Part shown: positions 36,341 through 49,460 of the stretch, piece by piece | Numbering within the stretch: position 1 is the stretch's first letter | Layout of the letters: the number at the start of each line of letters is the position of its first letter | Source: Cyathus striatus | Lineage: Eukaryota > Basidiomycota > Agaricomycetes > Agaricales > Nidulariaceae | Assembly: GCA_025738555.1 (NCBI GenBank) | Contig: JAOVFP010000011.1 | Span: 2,170,001 to 2,234,000 of the forward strand | DNA: 64,000 nucleotides | Direction: 5' to 3' | Program-made: the position numbers and the translations under genes | Notes under the pieces: generated by a model | What the model saw: only the letters and a program-made list of their open reading frames with translations | What the model was told of the DNA's origin: nothing | The model's database searches: none

Positions 36341-37207
36341 TGACAGCATCACTGATACATCAAAAAGCTCAGACTCAGACAACATCCTAGCGGTAAATGG
36401 GGCAGTTCCCGGGTGGGTTTGACAGTTGATTTATTTTTGCATATCTAACCCCTTTTAATGTGAAGAAATTCTCCAGGCGCTGATTGTGATGCGCATGCTA
36501 GTGATGCTCTTGAACAAAGAGAGCAGAACAGCACCATCGAAAAGGACACCCACCAGACTGAAATGTACGTGCACAAATTATGTTACTTTCATTGGTTATC
36601 CTCAATAGTGGCAGTATGAGTGAAATTACAGTTAATGAAGTGGTAAATATAGAACTTCTTCCAGATTATGCACAGGCATACGTAGGATACCTAAATAATG
36701 TATCATCGGACCTGCACTGGAAAATCCTTGTTGCCGAGTGGAAGAAGTTCGAACTGAAGAAACCTGTCATATTAGTAAGTAATGACTTCGTTGCAAAGTT
36801 ATGAAGCTTAATGCATACAATACTAGCCTTTTTCTACTGTCAAACGCCCTGCAGAAGTAGCCTGGTGGATCCAACATCACTGAAGCGCATTAGCTGTACC
36901 GGATATAATGGCACCGAAATTCGGGTCTACTTGGACCGATTGGTGGGCCTCAATTCAACCTCAATGGCGTGTTTCAGACAATGGATTGCTTACAAAGTCC
37001 ATGCCATCGGAGGATTTTGAATGGGCTTCCTTATTCCGTGGAGGGCCATTGGGGCTATGCTGTGTTGTTATATCATTATCATGGTGGGTTTATGCAATTC
37101 AACAGGCACCAGATGACTCAGCAGAGAAGCTTTGGGATGCTGTAGAAGACGTCACCTGGGTTTTCCAGCAGGTCGGAACCCTACCGGTTATTACGGGTGC
37201 CAAATGA
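36333..37207 (+). pseudogene. 3' half of the fungal gene split by the 28.6-kb transposon
   Basis: Continues the gene of 6272-7781. NIDDSITDTSKSSDSDNILA is followed by an intron. Then come exons with ADCDAHASDALEQREQNST, LPDYAQAYVGYLNNVSSDLH and, from about 36859, VAWWIQHH*SALAVPDI, PKFGSTWTDWWASIQPQWRV, RGGPLGLCCVVISLSWWVYA and EDVTWVFQQVG, ending with TGA at 37205-37207. The WWxxxxPxWRV and EDVTWV strings are the C-terminal signature of the same multi-copy fungal family as the 5' half. An in-frame TGA at 36881-36883 sits where the family usually has Arg. One exon joint (near 36470) does not keep phase in my reading, so there is an indel or an intron edge I have wrong. Confidence 0.7.
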
Positions 37208-40200
37208 TCTATGGGGATAGGTTCAGGTCCTGTAAAACCAAAGAAGCGGTGCATAAATATATTATATCATATGTGCTATTAAATAGAACCTCATATAAAT
37301 ATGAACAGCACTAGAAAGTAGATAGAAGAATGGAAGAATATCCATAACATTTTGTCCAGACAACACCCTACTAACCAATTTAAATCGCTTTAACTTCTAT
37401 ATGATCATTTTCAGTTATGATTCAAATTTAGATACATTTACATTCCTTTAATATCTACATTTTAATAATGGACCATTGTCTGCTTTCACTATCACTCACG
37501 CTCCTTTATATTTCTTTACTTACATCAACCAACATTTTAATCTGTTTTGAACATTGGCTTTGATTAAATAAATTTGATATTATTGAAGTTATGCACAAGC
37601 GACAAGTGCAGGTGAGACCGATCGACAGGAAGCAGGCAAAGCACTGTTTGACATAGTGTAATCATGTTGTCAGATTGTGCTTCCATGCATTGCTCCCATA
37701 CTTTCTAATGCCTTTGATCCCCCCTCTTCACTTGTCCCCCACCCACTTCCACTTTCCCCTACTGCCAATGCTCCACTCATCCCACTTTATCACCCATGCT
37801 CTCTGTGTATGCTCTCCCCCATATGCAATGTTCAATATATTTATAAGCTAGTTCCTTCCTGCTATCTCGCTCATTACTATCTCGCTACCACACTTCGCTT
37901 GCTGCTGGATGCGAGTCCACACTCGATGGGTCTTATTCGATTAGGTTATAGAAGCAGATCGGAAGAAGAACCTCTTCTAGGCGCCCATAAAACATATTAT
38001 TAAGCTTGGGAAATTTCTGCTTATTATTTTACCTCACTCATTTTGTACTTTTATTCAGTTGGCTATAGGTTCCCAAGTGATGAAAAAATCTCCCTTACTA
38101 GTGCAGAATCCGATTGCTGCGCCAACTCATTGACATATTCTCCTCTAGAAATATGTATAATAATTCCATCTCGCGTATGCCCTTGCATTTAGCGGATTTC
38201 TTCTGGAAATGCTGAGAGGAACCCCCCTAGATCAATCTGAACACATAGAACATAAGTAAAATGTGTTATTTGCCTCGTGTATAGTAATACCGTGACAACA
38301 GCTGAATTGTATGACATTGATTCATTGTGTGTGGTATCATATCTATTTGTGTGTGGCTACTAGTAATAAGTATAGTACTTAAGTACTCTAAATGAATAGA
38401 GGCAGTGCGTCTACTATGCAACAGTGCAATTATATGCATTTATGGTACTGTGGTAGAGTTAACTTGAGGACACGTGGCGAGCGTCACACCTGGACTGATA
38501 GAAAGTACTACAAAACCCTAGAGCAGAGTAGTTAGTATGGTAACGGAGTAGCGAGGACTTAGTTTAGTTGAATTAGTTATTATCATTGACACTTCCTGTC
38601 GACTTAGTAGCTTGATAGACTTAGTATGCGCACGCCGGGTTAAAGTCAGTAAAGGGAAGGTAGAATTCTTCTCGAGTCCTAACTTGAGGTATATACACTA
38701 ATGGCAATCAAAAGGGAATAACGCATGCGTGCTCTCACGTCGCCAGAGCCCAGGAATTTGGTAAGGTAAGGTAATCATATGGAATAGAAGACTAGAAACG
38801 GAAGATAACAACCGAAAGAGAAATGATAAGATAGTGAGCATATAGTGATGAAGGAGAGACCGTGCTTGAACCATGAAAGATGAATAGGACAGCTTCCCAT
38901 TCCCAGTACTCCTCGAACCGATGCACAACGACAGCGACACTCTCTTGATGTTACCACAGAACATATGACATTGGAGGTGATGATAGGCTACTCCCCAAAG
39001 TAGCGGAGCAGTGGACTAGGCTGCGGCTCGACAATGCGTGGTGCTGGCGGGGTGCTCTGTCGTCGGAGACCGGTAGGTCGGAATATCGGAAAGAGAAAGA
39101 AGGAAGAAGGAATGTGTATCGTAGTGGAAAACGAGGGTGCCGATAATGAATTTGCAAAAAGGAAAGAACGATCGAGAGAAAATTGAAATAAAACGAATGG
39201 AGGATAATTATCCCCAACGCCTCGACCCAACTCCCAGTCCTTCCACCAATCGGAGCATAGCACGATGACGGTAAAATTCCAGTCACCGTGCCTCTGCATG
39301 CGAAGCCACGGTCTTGAGGGCGAAACGAGAAGCTTGAGGATGAAAAGGGGTCTTGAGAGGGTGTGTAACCCTAAGCCCTAGCGTCTTGAGCCATCCGGAG
39401 GGCGCACAATGCCCAGAGAACCTGAATGTCGTCCAGAAAGGCCTTACGGGCACACACCGGGAGCACAAGGAGAAGTAAAAGCAGAGAGGTAATATGGAAA
39501 GCAGTAAGCGGAACATGTTATAGTGCAGGCGAGACGCGACAGCATATACATGCATCACGTGTTGTTTGGCATCGGCTTCCCAATATTTGGCAAAGCCGCA
39601 CCGCGTCTCTAAGTCCACACTGGAGAACAAAAACACAGAAATTTGAGTGCACTGTTTGCACAGCGCATCATAGAACCAAGGTAAGAAAATATAAATGAGA
39701 AAATAGAAGGCTAGAGTAAGTAGAAATAGATGATTAAAGATAAATGTGTAAATGAAATGAAGTGAATCAAATTATAAGTATAGTACTGGGTTGTACCAGT
39801 GTACCAACTACTCCCTCCACAGTACTCGACACTATTCCTGTCATCGCTGTGACTACACTATCTTCATTAACTCCAAATTAAATAAAAGTAAAGAAACTCC
39901 AAAGTAGGGTCCAGTTTTCTTAACATTTATTTAATGCTATAATATATTAGACTTGACCTGCTTAGAGTAAATTTTTGCGGAAATAGCTGAGACAATTCAT
40001 GCAGTAATAATAGCTGACAAGAGAGACTGGGCTACTGAACTGTCATATCTATATTATACACCTTGAATAGTGAAATGAAAGATAAAATATGTCTAACAGA
40101 GCAAGCTGTGGTGAAAAAGATAGTAAATAAACAACACATTTCATACAGATGATGTGCAAGACTATTATGAATAACAACAACATTGCATGTGTAAAAATGT

Positions 40201-40590
40201 TGACAGAACGAGACAGTGTGCAGTTCAGCTTTTGATTGGTTTCTTGAGCTCATGATTTAAGTATTCCTGTACTGGTTTTTCGCTGCTATAGTTTTGAGCA
40301 CTGAGTAGAAGTGCACTGAAATAGAGAGTGTTGAGAGGTATTTGACCAGGTGAGGATAGCAGAGATGCATTGTTTTGTAAATGAGCATGAGAAATATCTG
40401 CATGAAACATAATTACATGCAAAAACAAGGAGCATAAAAAGTGCTATACGGTCTGTCTACATATATAAATATCATCTTTATAATGTTTAAACATCTAGCA
40501 TGTAGGTTTAACATATAATAACATGGAATATTTTGATTTTCAGCATATGGTAATTATGGCCACAAGTACAATAATAATATTCAATTAGAA
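37208..40590. other. No recognisable gene
   Basis: Flank between the two large elements. Open frames are short and unspliced, with no motif I know. 37677-38003 is pyrimidine-rich; 38940-39640 is slightly more GC-rich, with overlapping open frames on both strands that look like chance. Confidence 0.45.
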
Positions 40591-42000
40591 ACAATCAATG
40601 ATTGTCTATGATCACCTAATACAACCATACAATAGTGATATTCAATTAGAACAAATAAATGATTGTCTATGATCACCTAATACAACAATACCATAGTGAT
40701 ATTCTATTGGAGGGGATAAATGATTGTCCATGATCACCTAATACACCTATACAATAGTGATATTTTATTGGAAAAATAAATGATTGTCTATGGTTACCTA
40801 ATACAACTATACAAGTGATATTTGACTAGAAAAAATAAATGATTGTCTATGATCACCTAATACAACTACACAACAGTAATATACAATTAGAACAAGTAAA
40901 TGATTGTCTATGATCACCTAATACAACTATACAATATTGATATTTGACTAGAAAAATAAATGATTGTCTATGATCACCTAATACAACCACATAACAGTAA
41001 TATACAATTAGAACAAATAAATGATTGTCTATGATCACCTAATACAACAATACAGTAGTGATATTCTATTAGAATAAATAAATGATTGTCTATGATCACC
41101 TAATACAACCATACAATAGTGATATTCTATTAGAATAAATAAATGATTGTCTATGATCACCTAATACAACTATACAACAGTAATATACAATTAGAACAAA
41201 TAAATGATTGTCTATGATCACCTAATACAACAATACAGTAGTGATATTATATTAGAATAAATAAATGATTGTCTATGATCACCTAATACAACAATACAGT
41301 AGTCATATTATATTAGAATAAATAAATGATTGTCTATGATCACCTAATACAACAATACAGTAGTGATATACAATTAGAAAAATAAATGATTGTCTATGAT
41401 CATCTAATACAACTATACAACAGTAATATACAATTAGAACAAATAAATGATTGTCTATGATCATCTAATACAACTATACAACAGTAATATACAATTAGAA
41501 CAAATAAATGATTGTCTATGATCACCTAATACAACTATACAACAGTAATATACAATTAGAACAAATAAATGATTGTCTATGATCACCTAATACAACCATA
41601 CAGTAGTGATATTCTATTAGAAAAATAAATGATTGTCTATGATCATCTAATACAACAATACAACAGTAATATACAATTAGAATAAATAAATGATTGTCTA
41701 TGATCACCTAATACAACAATACAGTAGTGATATACAATTAGAATAAATAAATGATTGTCTATGATCACCTAATACAACAATACAGTAGTGATATTCTATT
41801 AGAATAAATAAATGATTGTCTATGATCACCTAATACAACAATACAATAGTGATATTCAATTAGAAAAATAAATGATTGACTATGATCACTTAATACAACT
41901 ATACAACAGTAATATACAATTAGAACAAATAAATGATTGTCTATGATCACCTAATACAACCATACAATAGTAATATTCATTTAGAGCTTCAATGATTGTT
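40590..42000. repeat. 61-bp tandem array (about 23 copies)
   Basis: The core ATGATTGTCTATGATCACCT followed by AATACAAC recurs about every 61 bp from 40601 to about 41985, with an AT-rich variable half. TGATCACC is the fixed point of each unit. The array ends about 100 bp before the left edge of the second KDZ element. Confidence 0.9.
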
Positions 42001-42099
42001 TATGATCCCAATCATAAAGTGGCATGGCTTATTCGATTGGGGCAATCATATAACACTGCTGTTATATGATCAGAATGGCTGGCACTTATGATATATGTA

Positions 42100-42108
42100 G
42101 GTGGAACC
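42100..42108. repeat. Left target-site duplication GGTGGAACC
   Basis: Identical to 54887-54895 in direct orientation; it immediately precedes the element end GAGCTCTTTACGCTCC. Confidence 0.75.
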
Positions 42109-42130
42109 GAGCTCTTTACGCTCCCCTCCC

Positions 42131-42300
42131 CCTTACACGTGAATTTCACATGAACTTCACATGAATAGGTGAAGTTCATGTGAAGATCACATGAAATTTA
42201 TGTGAACTTTTAGCCCATTATTTTTTCGATTTTTAGGTGAGAACACCGCAAATTATTTCATGTGAATTTCCATAAGTGTTAGCAAACTATTTTCATATTA
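42131..42300 (+). repeat. Subterminal ATGTGAA/TTCACAT repeats, left end
   Basis: A dense run of TTCACATGAA and its reverse. Matching runs are at 46550-46690 and 54530-54850. They sit just inside both ends of the element and are candidates for transposase-binding sites. Confidence 0.6.
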
Positions 42301-42339
42301 ACTCCTGGCTATATGATCATGCGTTCTTATAAGCATGGA

Positions 42340-42775
42340 GTTTTATGATCACCTCTAAATTATATAGTGTTCTATACTATTAGTGATTGTAGTAGTGATC
42401 ATAAATGATCATTTAGGGATATAGGTAGTGTATTGGGGTGAATACTAGTACTGATGGGTTTCTATAGACTATTACTTGTTCTAATGGATTTGTAAGTGAT
42501 CATAAGTGATCATTAGGTGATCTAGGTGGTGTAATGGATTATTAGTGATACTAATAGATTTGTAAGTGATCATATATGATCATTAGGTGATTTAGGTGGC
42601 ATAATAGATTTGTAAGTGATCATAAGTAATCATTAGGTGATCTAAGTGGTGTAATGGGTTAATAGTGATACTAATAGATTCATAAGTGATCATATGTGAT
42701 CATTAGGTGATCTAGGTGGCATAATGGATTATTAGTGGTACTAATGGATTCGTAAGTGATCGTAAGTGATCATAT
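42340..42775 (+). repeat. TGATCA-rich array, left arm
   Basis: About six diverged units of AAGTGATCATAAGTGATCAT ... TAGGTGATCTAGGTGG. The reverse complement is at 45960-46470. Confidence 0.8.
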
Positions 42776-44200
42776 ATGTCACATGCATTGTGTATGTCAC
42801 AGATGTCACGTTTGTTATGGATGTCACACGTTCACAGATGTCACAGATGTCACATATATCGCATTTGTCACACTTTTACAGATGTCACATGTGTCACACT
42901 TTCACAAATGTCACAAATGTCACACATTCGCATATGTCACACTGTCGCATACGTCACACTTTCACATATGTCACATGTGTCACACTTCCGCATATGTCAC
43001 GCATTCACAAATGTCACACTTTCACAAATGTCACACTTCCGCATATGTCACACCTCCGCATATGTCACACTTCCGCATATGTCACAAATGTCACACCTTC
43101 GCATATGTCACACCTTCGCATATGTCACACTGTCGCATACGTCACACTTTCACATATGTCACACTTTTGCATATGTCACACTTTCGCATATGTCACACTT
43201 TCGCATACGTCACACTTTCGCATACATCACACTTTCACAGATGTCACAAATGTCACACCTTCGCATATGTCACACTGTTGCATGCGTCATACTTTCATAT
43301 ATGTCACATATATCACACTTTCACATATGTCACATATGTCACACTTTCGCATATGTCACGCTGTCGCATATGTCACGCATTCACAAATGTCACAAATGTT
43401 ACACTTTCACATATATCACACTTCCGCATATGTCACAAATGTCACAAATGTTATACTTTCACAGATGTCACACACTTTCTCATATGTCACACATGTTCGC
43501 ATATGTCACACTTTCCCATATGTCACATATATTACACTTGTTACACTTGTTATATTTGCTTTGTATGACACTCCTGTCATGTAGTCACATATGTCACACC
43601 ATATCTATTACAACCATCATACTCATCACATGTCATACACCCCTTATGTGTCAATATTACACCTGTTACATTCTCACGTCACACTTTTGCATATGTCACA
43701 CTTTCGCATATGTCACACTTTCGCATACATCACACTTTCACAGATGTCACAAATGTCACACCTTCGCATATGTCACACTGTTGCATGCGTCATACTTTCA
43801 TATATGTCACATATATCACACTTTCACATATGTCACATATGTCACACTTTCGCATATGTCACGCATTCACAAATGTCACAAATGTTACACTTTCACATAT
43901 ATCACACTTCCGCATATGTCACAAATGTCACAAATGTTATACTTTCACAGATGTCACACACTTTCTCATATGTCACACATGTTCGCATATGTCACACTTT
44001 CCCATATGTCACATATATTACACTTGTTACACTTGTTATATTTGCTTTGTATGACACTCCTGTCATGTAGTCACATATGTCACACCATATCTATTACAAC
44101 CATCATACTCATCACATGTCATACACCCCTTATGTGTCAATATTACACCTGTTACATTCTCACATCTGTCACACATATCACACTTCATTCTCATGACACC
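42776..44200 (+). repeat. TGTCAC minisatellite, left arm
   Basis: Built mainly of a 17-bp unit (GCATATGTCACACTTTC and variants) and a 9-bp ACAAATGTC unit. A 486-bp stretch is duplicated in tandem (about 43190-43676 and 43677-44162). All three forward frames stay open because the unit has no stop codon, so the long open frames here are not genes. Confidence 0.9.
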
Positions 44201-44353
44201 CTTGGTAAAAAGCAAAATTGGATATATCTCACACAGAGTCAAATGTAAGTCAAATATAAGGACCAAAAGTGAAACATGGTTGAACAATAGTGACACCTAA
44301 CATGTGGTTACATTTGACTCTGTGTGATATTAACCAATTTTGAATTTTACCAA
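44201..44353. repeat. Short hairpin / MITE-like inverted repeat
   Basis: The arm at about 44200-44247 (CTTGGTAAAAAGCAAAATTG ... GAGTCAAATGTA) is matched by the reverse complement at about 44308-44354 (TACATTTGACTCTGTG ... TTTTACCAAG), with a ~60-base loop. It lies in the centre of the larger palindrome. Confidence 0.75.
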
Positions 44354-44925
44354 GTATCATCTTGATTTGTCAAGGTACTCTCTCTGTTAAAAAGTAAAAT
44401 TACACCACAGTCACAGACTCTCCTACCATTCTTGAAACCCTTGACAGCTTGTTATCTGCTGCAACACATATCATACATGTCACATGAAAAGGTTACATGA
44501 AAAGTGCTCACCTAGTGATTTATGTGCATTACAAATTATATGACAAAGACACTAGACTACTTTAAGAGAATCATATTTCTTCCACTATTTACCTGTGTTT
44601 GGTTGAATTCAACATTCATAGCACTAGGCAAAAATCACATTATATCAATACTACTTTCTGGCAATCACAATGTTATGTTTTAATTAGTCTATCAGATTCT
44701 ATAGTAGATATAACTGTACTTAGATTCTAATTTTGTCTAACCAACCTTAAGCATGTTCAGTAACCTGGTCTGGTTATGTTGTCTTATCTATATCTTCTAT
44801 TCAGTTATTGCTTCTATTATCACATCACTTATATTTTGTTACACTTTCCATTAGCCAATCAGATATTTATTTCTTGATTGATTATTGGGGTATATGATTT
44901 CTTGTGTCCCTCTTAGCAGTACTCA
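44354..44925. other. Spacer at the centre of the palindrome
   Basis: AT-rich, no coding signal and no repeat recognised. Confidence 0.5.
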
Positions 44926-45965
44926 CTACTGTTCAATCTTCATTGTTACAGAATTGTACAGTATTACAAATGAGAGATGTGTAACCTGTGAATAAAATGT
45001 GAATAAATGTGATGTGTTGGGATATGTGACATGTATGTGTTTGATTGGCAAGATTGACAGCCTTGACTGGGTTATGGGGGTGTATAATATTGGAGCACTC
45101 CTGTCAGTGACAAGCCTGGTAGTGAACAAAGTGTGACAGATGTAAGAATCTAACAGGTGTAATATTGACATATAAGAGATGTATGACATGTGATAAGTAT
45201 AATGGTTGTAACAGGTGTGGTGTAATATGAATTTGGAAATGTGACATATGTAACTATATAATAGGAGTGTCATACAAGTAAATGTGATGGGGGTGACATA
45301 TATAAGAGTGTGACAAATGTGACAAGTGTAGCATATGTAAAAGTATGATATAGTGTTATATAGTGTGACAAGTGTGATATATATGCAACATATATAAAAG
45401 TATGACATAGTGTGACACCTTTGACATCTGTGAAAGTGTGACATCCATAACAAATGTGACAAATGTGAACATGTGTGATACCTGTGACATCTCTGAAAGT
45501 GTGACATATGCGACAGTATGATGTATTGAGAAAGTGTGTGACATATACGAATGTGTGACACCTGTAACATCTGTGAAAGTGTAACATTTGTGACATTTGT
45601 AACATATGTGGAAGTGTGACATCTCTGAAAGTGTGACATTTGTGACATATGTGAAAGTGTGACACGTGTGACATATGCGAAAGTGTGACATATGCGGAAG
45701 TGTGACATTTGTGAAAGTGTGACATTTGTGAATGCGTGACATATGCGAAAGTGTGACGTATGCGGAAGTGTGACATATGCGGAAGTGTGACATATGCGGA
45801 AGTGTGGCATATGTGGAAGTGTGACATATACGGAAGTGTGACATATGTGACACATGTGAAAGTGTGACATATGCGAATGTGTGACATTTGTGACATCTGT
45901 GAACGTGTGACAAATGCGATATATGTGACATCTGTGACATACACAATGCATGTGACATATATGAT
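44926..45965 (-). repeat. TGTCAC minisatellite, right arm
   Basis: Reverse-oriented counterpart of 42776-44200, without the 486-bp duplication. Long open frames on the complement are repeat translations. Confidence 0.9.
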
Positions 45966-46700
45966 CACTTACGATCACTTACGAATCTATTAGTACCACT
46001 AATAATCCATTATGCCACCTAGATCACCTAATGATCACATATGATTACTTATGAATCTATTAGTATCACTATTAACCCATTACACCACTTAGATCACCTA
46101 ATGATCACTTATGATCACTTACAAATCCATTATGCCACCTAAATCACCTAATGATCATATATGATCACTTACAAATCTATTAGTATCACTAATAATCCAT
46201 TACACCACCTAGATCACCTAATGATCACTTATGATCACTTACAAATCCATTAGTATCACTAATAACCCATTACACCACCTAGATCACCTAATGATCACTT
46301 ATGATCATTTACAAATCTATTAGAACAAGTAATAGTCTATAGAAACCCATCAGTACTAGTATTCACCCCAATACACCACCTATATCCCTAAATGATCATT
46401 TATGATCACTACTACAATCACTAATAGTATAGAACACTATATAATTTAGAGGTGATCATAAAACTCCATGCTCATAAGAATGCATGATCATATAGCCAGG
46501 AGTTAATATGAAAATATTTGCTGACACTACTCGAATTTCACATGAATTTTACATGAACTTCACATGAATCAGATGAATTACATGAATTTCAGGTGAAAGA
46601 TTCACCTAATATTCACATGAACTTTTCACATTCTGGATTCACGTTCACTCTAAAGGTAGGTGAAATTCATGTGTGGTTCACATGAAGTGCGAATAGAACA
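45960..46700 (-). repeat. TGATCA array and subterminal repeats, right arm of the palindrome
   Basis: 45960-46400 mirrors 42360-42775, and 46430-46560 mirrors 42255-42400 including ACTCCTGGCTATATGATCAT. TTCACATGAA repeats follow to about 46690. The mirror stops there: no TTTACxCTCC end motif follows, so this is internal to the 12.8-kb element. Confidence 0.8.
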
Positions 46701-46745
46701 TTACTCTTACTATATATAGTATATGATATAAAAAAATAGATTGTT

Positions 46746-46831
46746 CATACCAGTGTTCGAACGAGGCTCCTGGCAAAATCACGTGACTTTTTGCAAACCT
46801 CAGCAACTTAACCGCTAGGCCATGAGACCTT
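46746..46831 (-). other. tRNA-like sequence
   Basis: On the complement, GGTCTCATGGCCTAGCGGTT resembles a tRNA 5' half with an A box (TGGCCTAGCGG), and GTTCGAACAC resembles a B box. The T stem does not pair well and the acceptor stem is poor. It is probably a tRNA-derived repeat or a decayed tRNA rather than a working gene. Confidence 0.4.
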
Positions 46832-46999
46832 GTAAATAATATGTACTATCTTCCATATAACCACCTCACACTCCCTACCCACAGCTATTTTCGCTCAACG
46901 TCGAATAGCTTCCCATGTGTTTGCCTTGCCACGCAACCCCCACCATCGTCACGCTCCAACATCACCACCATCGTCTAGCTCTCTCACCCGCTTTTCTCG

Positions 47000-48780
47000 C
47001 TCCAATTCCTCTCCTCCTTCTCGAACGTCATGTCTCCATGATGTATTTTATGTGCTTTGGTAAGTTTTTTCAATGAAGTAGATCGATAGTCAGTGAAATC
47101 TCACTCGGTATTTTTCAGGATCATTCGCTACTTCTCTTCCACCATTGTCGAAGCGCCTTCTTCCCACCACCTGTTCATTGAGTTGTCGCTCTCAGGTAAG
47201 TCCATTTTGTTGCATGAGTTGTTCCCACTGCTAATTCTTCTCATTCAAATATATCCTTATCGATTACACGCATTCAAATGATGCCACATGCGCTCTCGTA
47301 TCGACACGCAACGTAACGTTTGGAATCGAATCGAGATGGTGGGTTAGTGTATGGGTAGTGGGTTGGAGGTGCAGCATTCGACGAAGTAAGTCCATTCCAT
47401 TTTAATTGTCGTAATTAGGCTAATGTGTGCTATGAGTAGTGAGTGGGAGCTACCCACCCGCGCGTTTACCCGCTATTCACCATCTGCAACATCCTCCCCA
47501 CCCTCACCCCCCCTTCATTTCGCCACTTGTGGTGTCCGCCGCCCGCCCCAATGTCCATCCACCGTGGTCCCCTCTTGGCATCCGTCCCTTTCGGTGCCGA
47601 CTCGGGGGGTCGTACCATCAACGTCGAATGTTCAACGTCCATCCACCATCGTCCTCTCAGCATCCTCCCCACCTTCACCCCCCTCCATTTCGCCACTCGC
47701 AGTATCCGCCGCCTGCCTCAACGTCCATCCACCATGGCCTTCTCTGCATCCGCCCCTTTCGGTGCCGACTCCGTCAATGTGGAATGTCATTGATGCCATG
47801 TTAGTACGCTATCTCGACCTATCCGCTCCCACTCTACTATCCGCCATCGTCAAGTTTTACAGCAAACTCGTCCCTCAGCGTCATCAACCAACACCGCCAC
47901 CTCTACCTCCAGTACCGCTCTCATCCCCCGTATCGACTTATCGATGCCCCGTCATCGATTGCGTCTTCCGCTCCCACGGGAGCTAAGGGCGCTCTCCTCC
48001 AAACCACGCACACGTATCTGCAGCTCAAGCCTCTCAACCCGAAAAACTAGGTGTCCTCCGCACCGTCCAAATACACACTCGGTCCTGCCATGTCTTTGCT
48101 TCCAACACCAACGTCGAGGAGCAAGACGACTTAGCGTTGGATATGGATGACTTGCCTATCGATTTGTTGGATACGCCCAGGACGGCTCTGCGTCGCAATT
48201 CGACGTCGTCGTCGGATGGGTTTGAGAGTATCGTGTTTACAAGCTGTACCCAAACGATTGAGTGACACAGGTACGTCTCCCTCCCTTCCCCTCCCCCTCC
48301 CCATGCTAACCCTTTGTAAAAGCTTCGCAGGTGGCAACACATTCTACCACCCACTTCAACATCAGTCCACAACAACCCCCCTCTCAATGTCCACCCCTTT
48401 CAGTCCCAGCATCAACGTGAAACGCTGATGCCACATTACCGCCCCCTCTTCGACCATTCCACGCCCGCTCTGCCGTCCGCCGTCCTCGGGACCTATGGCG
48501 ACCCGCTTCAACTTTCTTGCCCTCGACGTTCCTCTTCTCGAGTCCTTGTGGGTTGCCGATACGATGCACCAAGCCCTCGAGGTCCTCAACTCCCCCTTCT
48601 CGCTCTGCCATCTGGCGCCACCCTCGTCCCCCATGGACTTATCGATGCCATGTCATCGATTGACAGCTTACGTGTGTGTGCTATGGGTGTTTGAGGACGC
48701 TGAGGGTGTGGGGGAGAATCCAAGGACGCTAGGTGTATGTGCACCATCCTAGGAGGTTCGAGAATGCTAGAGCCTGCATA
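47000..48780. other. GC- and CpG-rich segment, possible captured gene pieces
   Basis: Clearly richer in G+C than its surroundings. A Pro/Ser-coding block (CATCCTCCCCACCCTCACCC ... TTTCGGTGCCGACTC) occurs twice, at about 47487-47605 and 47657-47772. At about 48048-48263 one frame is open for 70 or more codons (LGVLRTVQIHTRSCHVFASN ... DLPIDLLDTPRTALRRNSTS). At 48495-48660 another reads MATRFNFLALDVPLLESLWV. Splice joints are unclear and I recognise no family. It may be host exons picked up by the transposon. Confidence 0.35.
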
Positions 48781-49119
48781 TACATGTTAGGGGGTTCGAA
48801 GTCGAGGACGCTAGGGTGTGCGTGCACTGTGCTAAGGATTATGTATGTCGTCTCCCCCTCCCTCGCTTCTCTCTACCTCACTCACCCCGATTTTTAGATG
48901 TATCATCTATACCAGATACTTTTATATTGGAGATGGAGCTGCGATGATGGGCATAGGTTGATAGGTTAGGCAATGAATGGGTTCGTAATTACGATTTCAC
49001 TTATGTTTTTATTTTGCTCATCTTACTGACAGATGCATGCAGGCCTACCAACATAAAGCTACTGTACATGCTAGGTTCTATCATAGGGTGTATTTTTCTA
49101 GGGGTGTTCGAGGACACTG

Positions 49120-49460
49120 AGTCTGCACGCATATGTGCTAGGGGGGGAGGGGGGGAGAATGGATGGGTGTGTGTGCCAGGGGGAGTTTAAGGACACTGGC
49201 GTGCTGAGTACCATTCTAAGGGTTTTTGAGGATGCTGAGTTTGTGCGTGCATGTGCTAGGGGGGAGAGGGGGGGAGAATGGATGGGTGTACGCGCTAGGG
49301 GGAGTTTGAGGACGCTGGGATACTGAGTACTGTCCTAAGGGTGTTTGAGGACACTAGGTCTGCGTGTGTATGTGCTAGGGGGAGGGGTTGAGAACGGCTG
49401 GGCATATGTGTTAGGGGGAGTTCAAGGATGCCGGGATGCTGAGTACATATGCATAATCCT
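49120..49460. repeat. G-rich minisatellite
   Basis: Units of roughly 120 bp holding GTGCTAGGGGG, AGTTTGAGGACGCTGG and TACTGAGTAC. Three to four diverged copies; diverged units also occur from about 48740. Not coding. Confidence 0.6.

Noticed and set aside
155..36883. TGA decoded as an amino acid
   Set aside because: The housekeeping helicase ends with TGA as a normal stop and has none inside; the TGA codons interrupt only transposon-type or insertion-split genes.
40590..42000. CRISPR-like pattern of regular repeats
   Set aside because: Eukaryotic setting, no cas genes, and the parts between the conserved cores are themselves repeats rather than unique spacers.
42756..44248. Long open frames of up to 490 codons in all three forward frames, and similar ones at 44926-45978 on the complement
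   Set aside because: They are translations of 17-bp and 9-bp minisatellites without stop codons; the frames are equally open, the peptide is a His/Cys/Thr repeat, and no splice or start context supports a gene.
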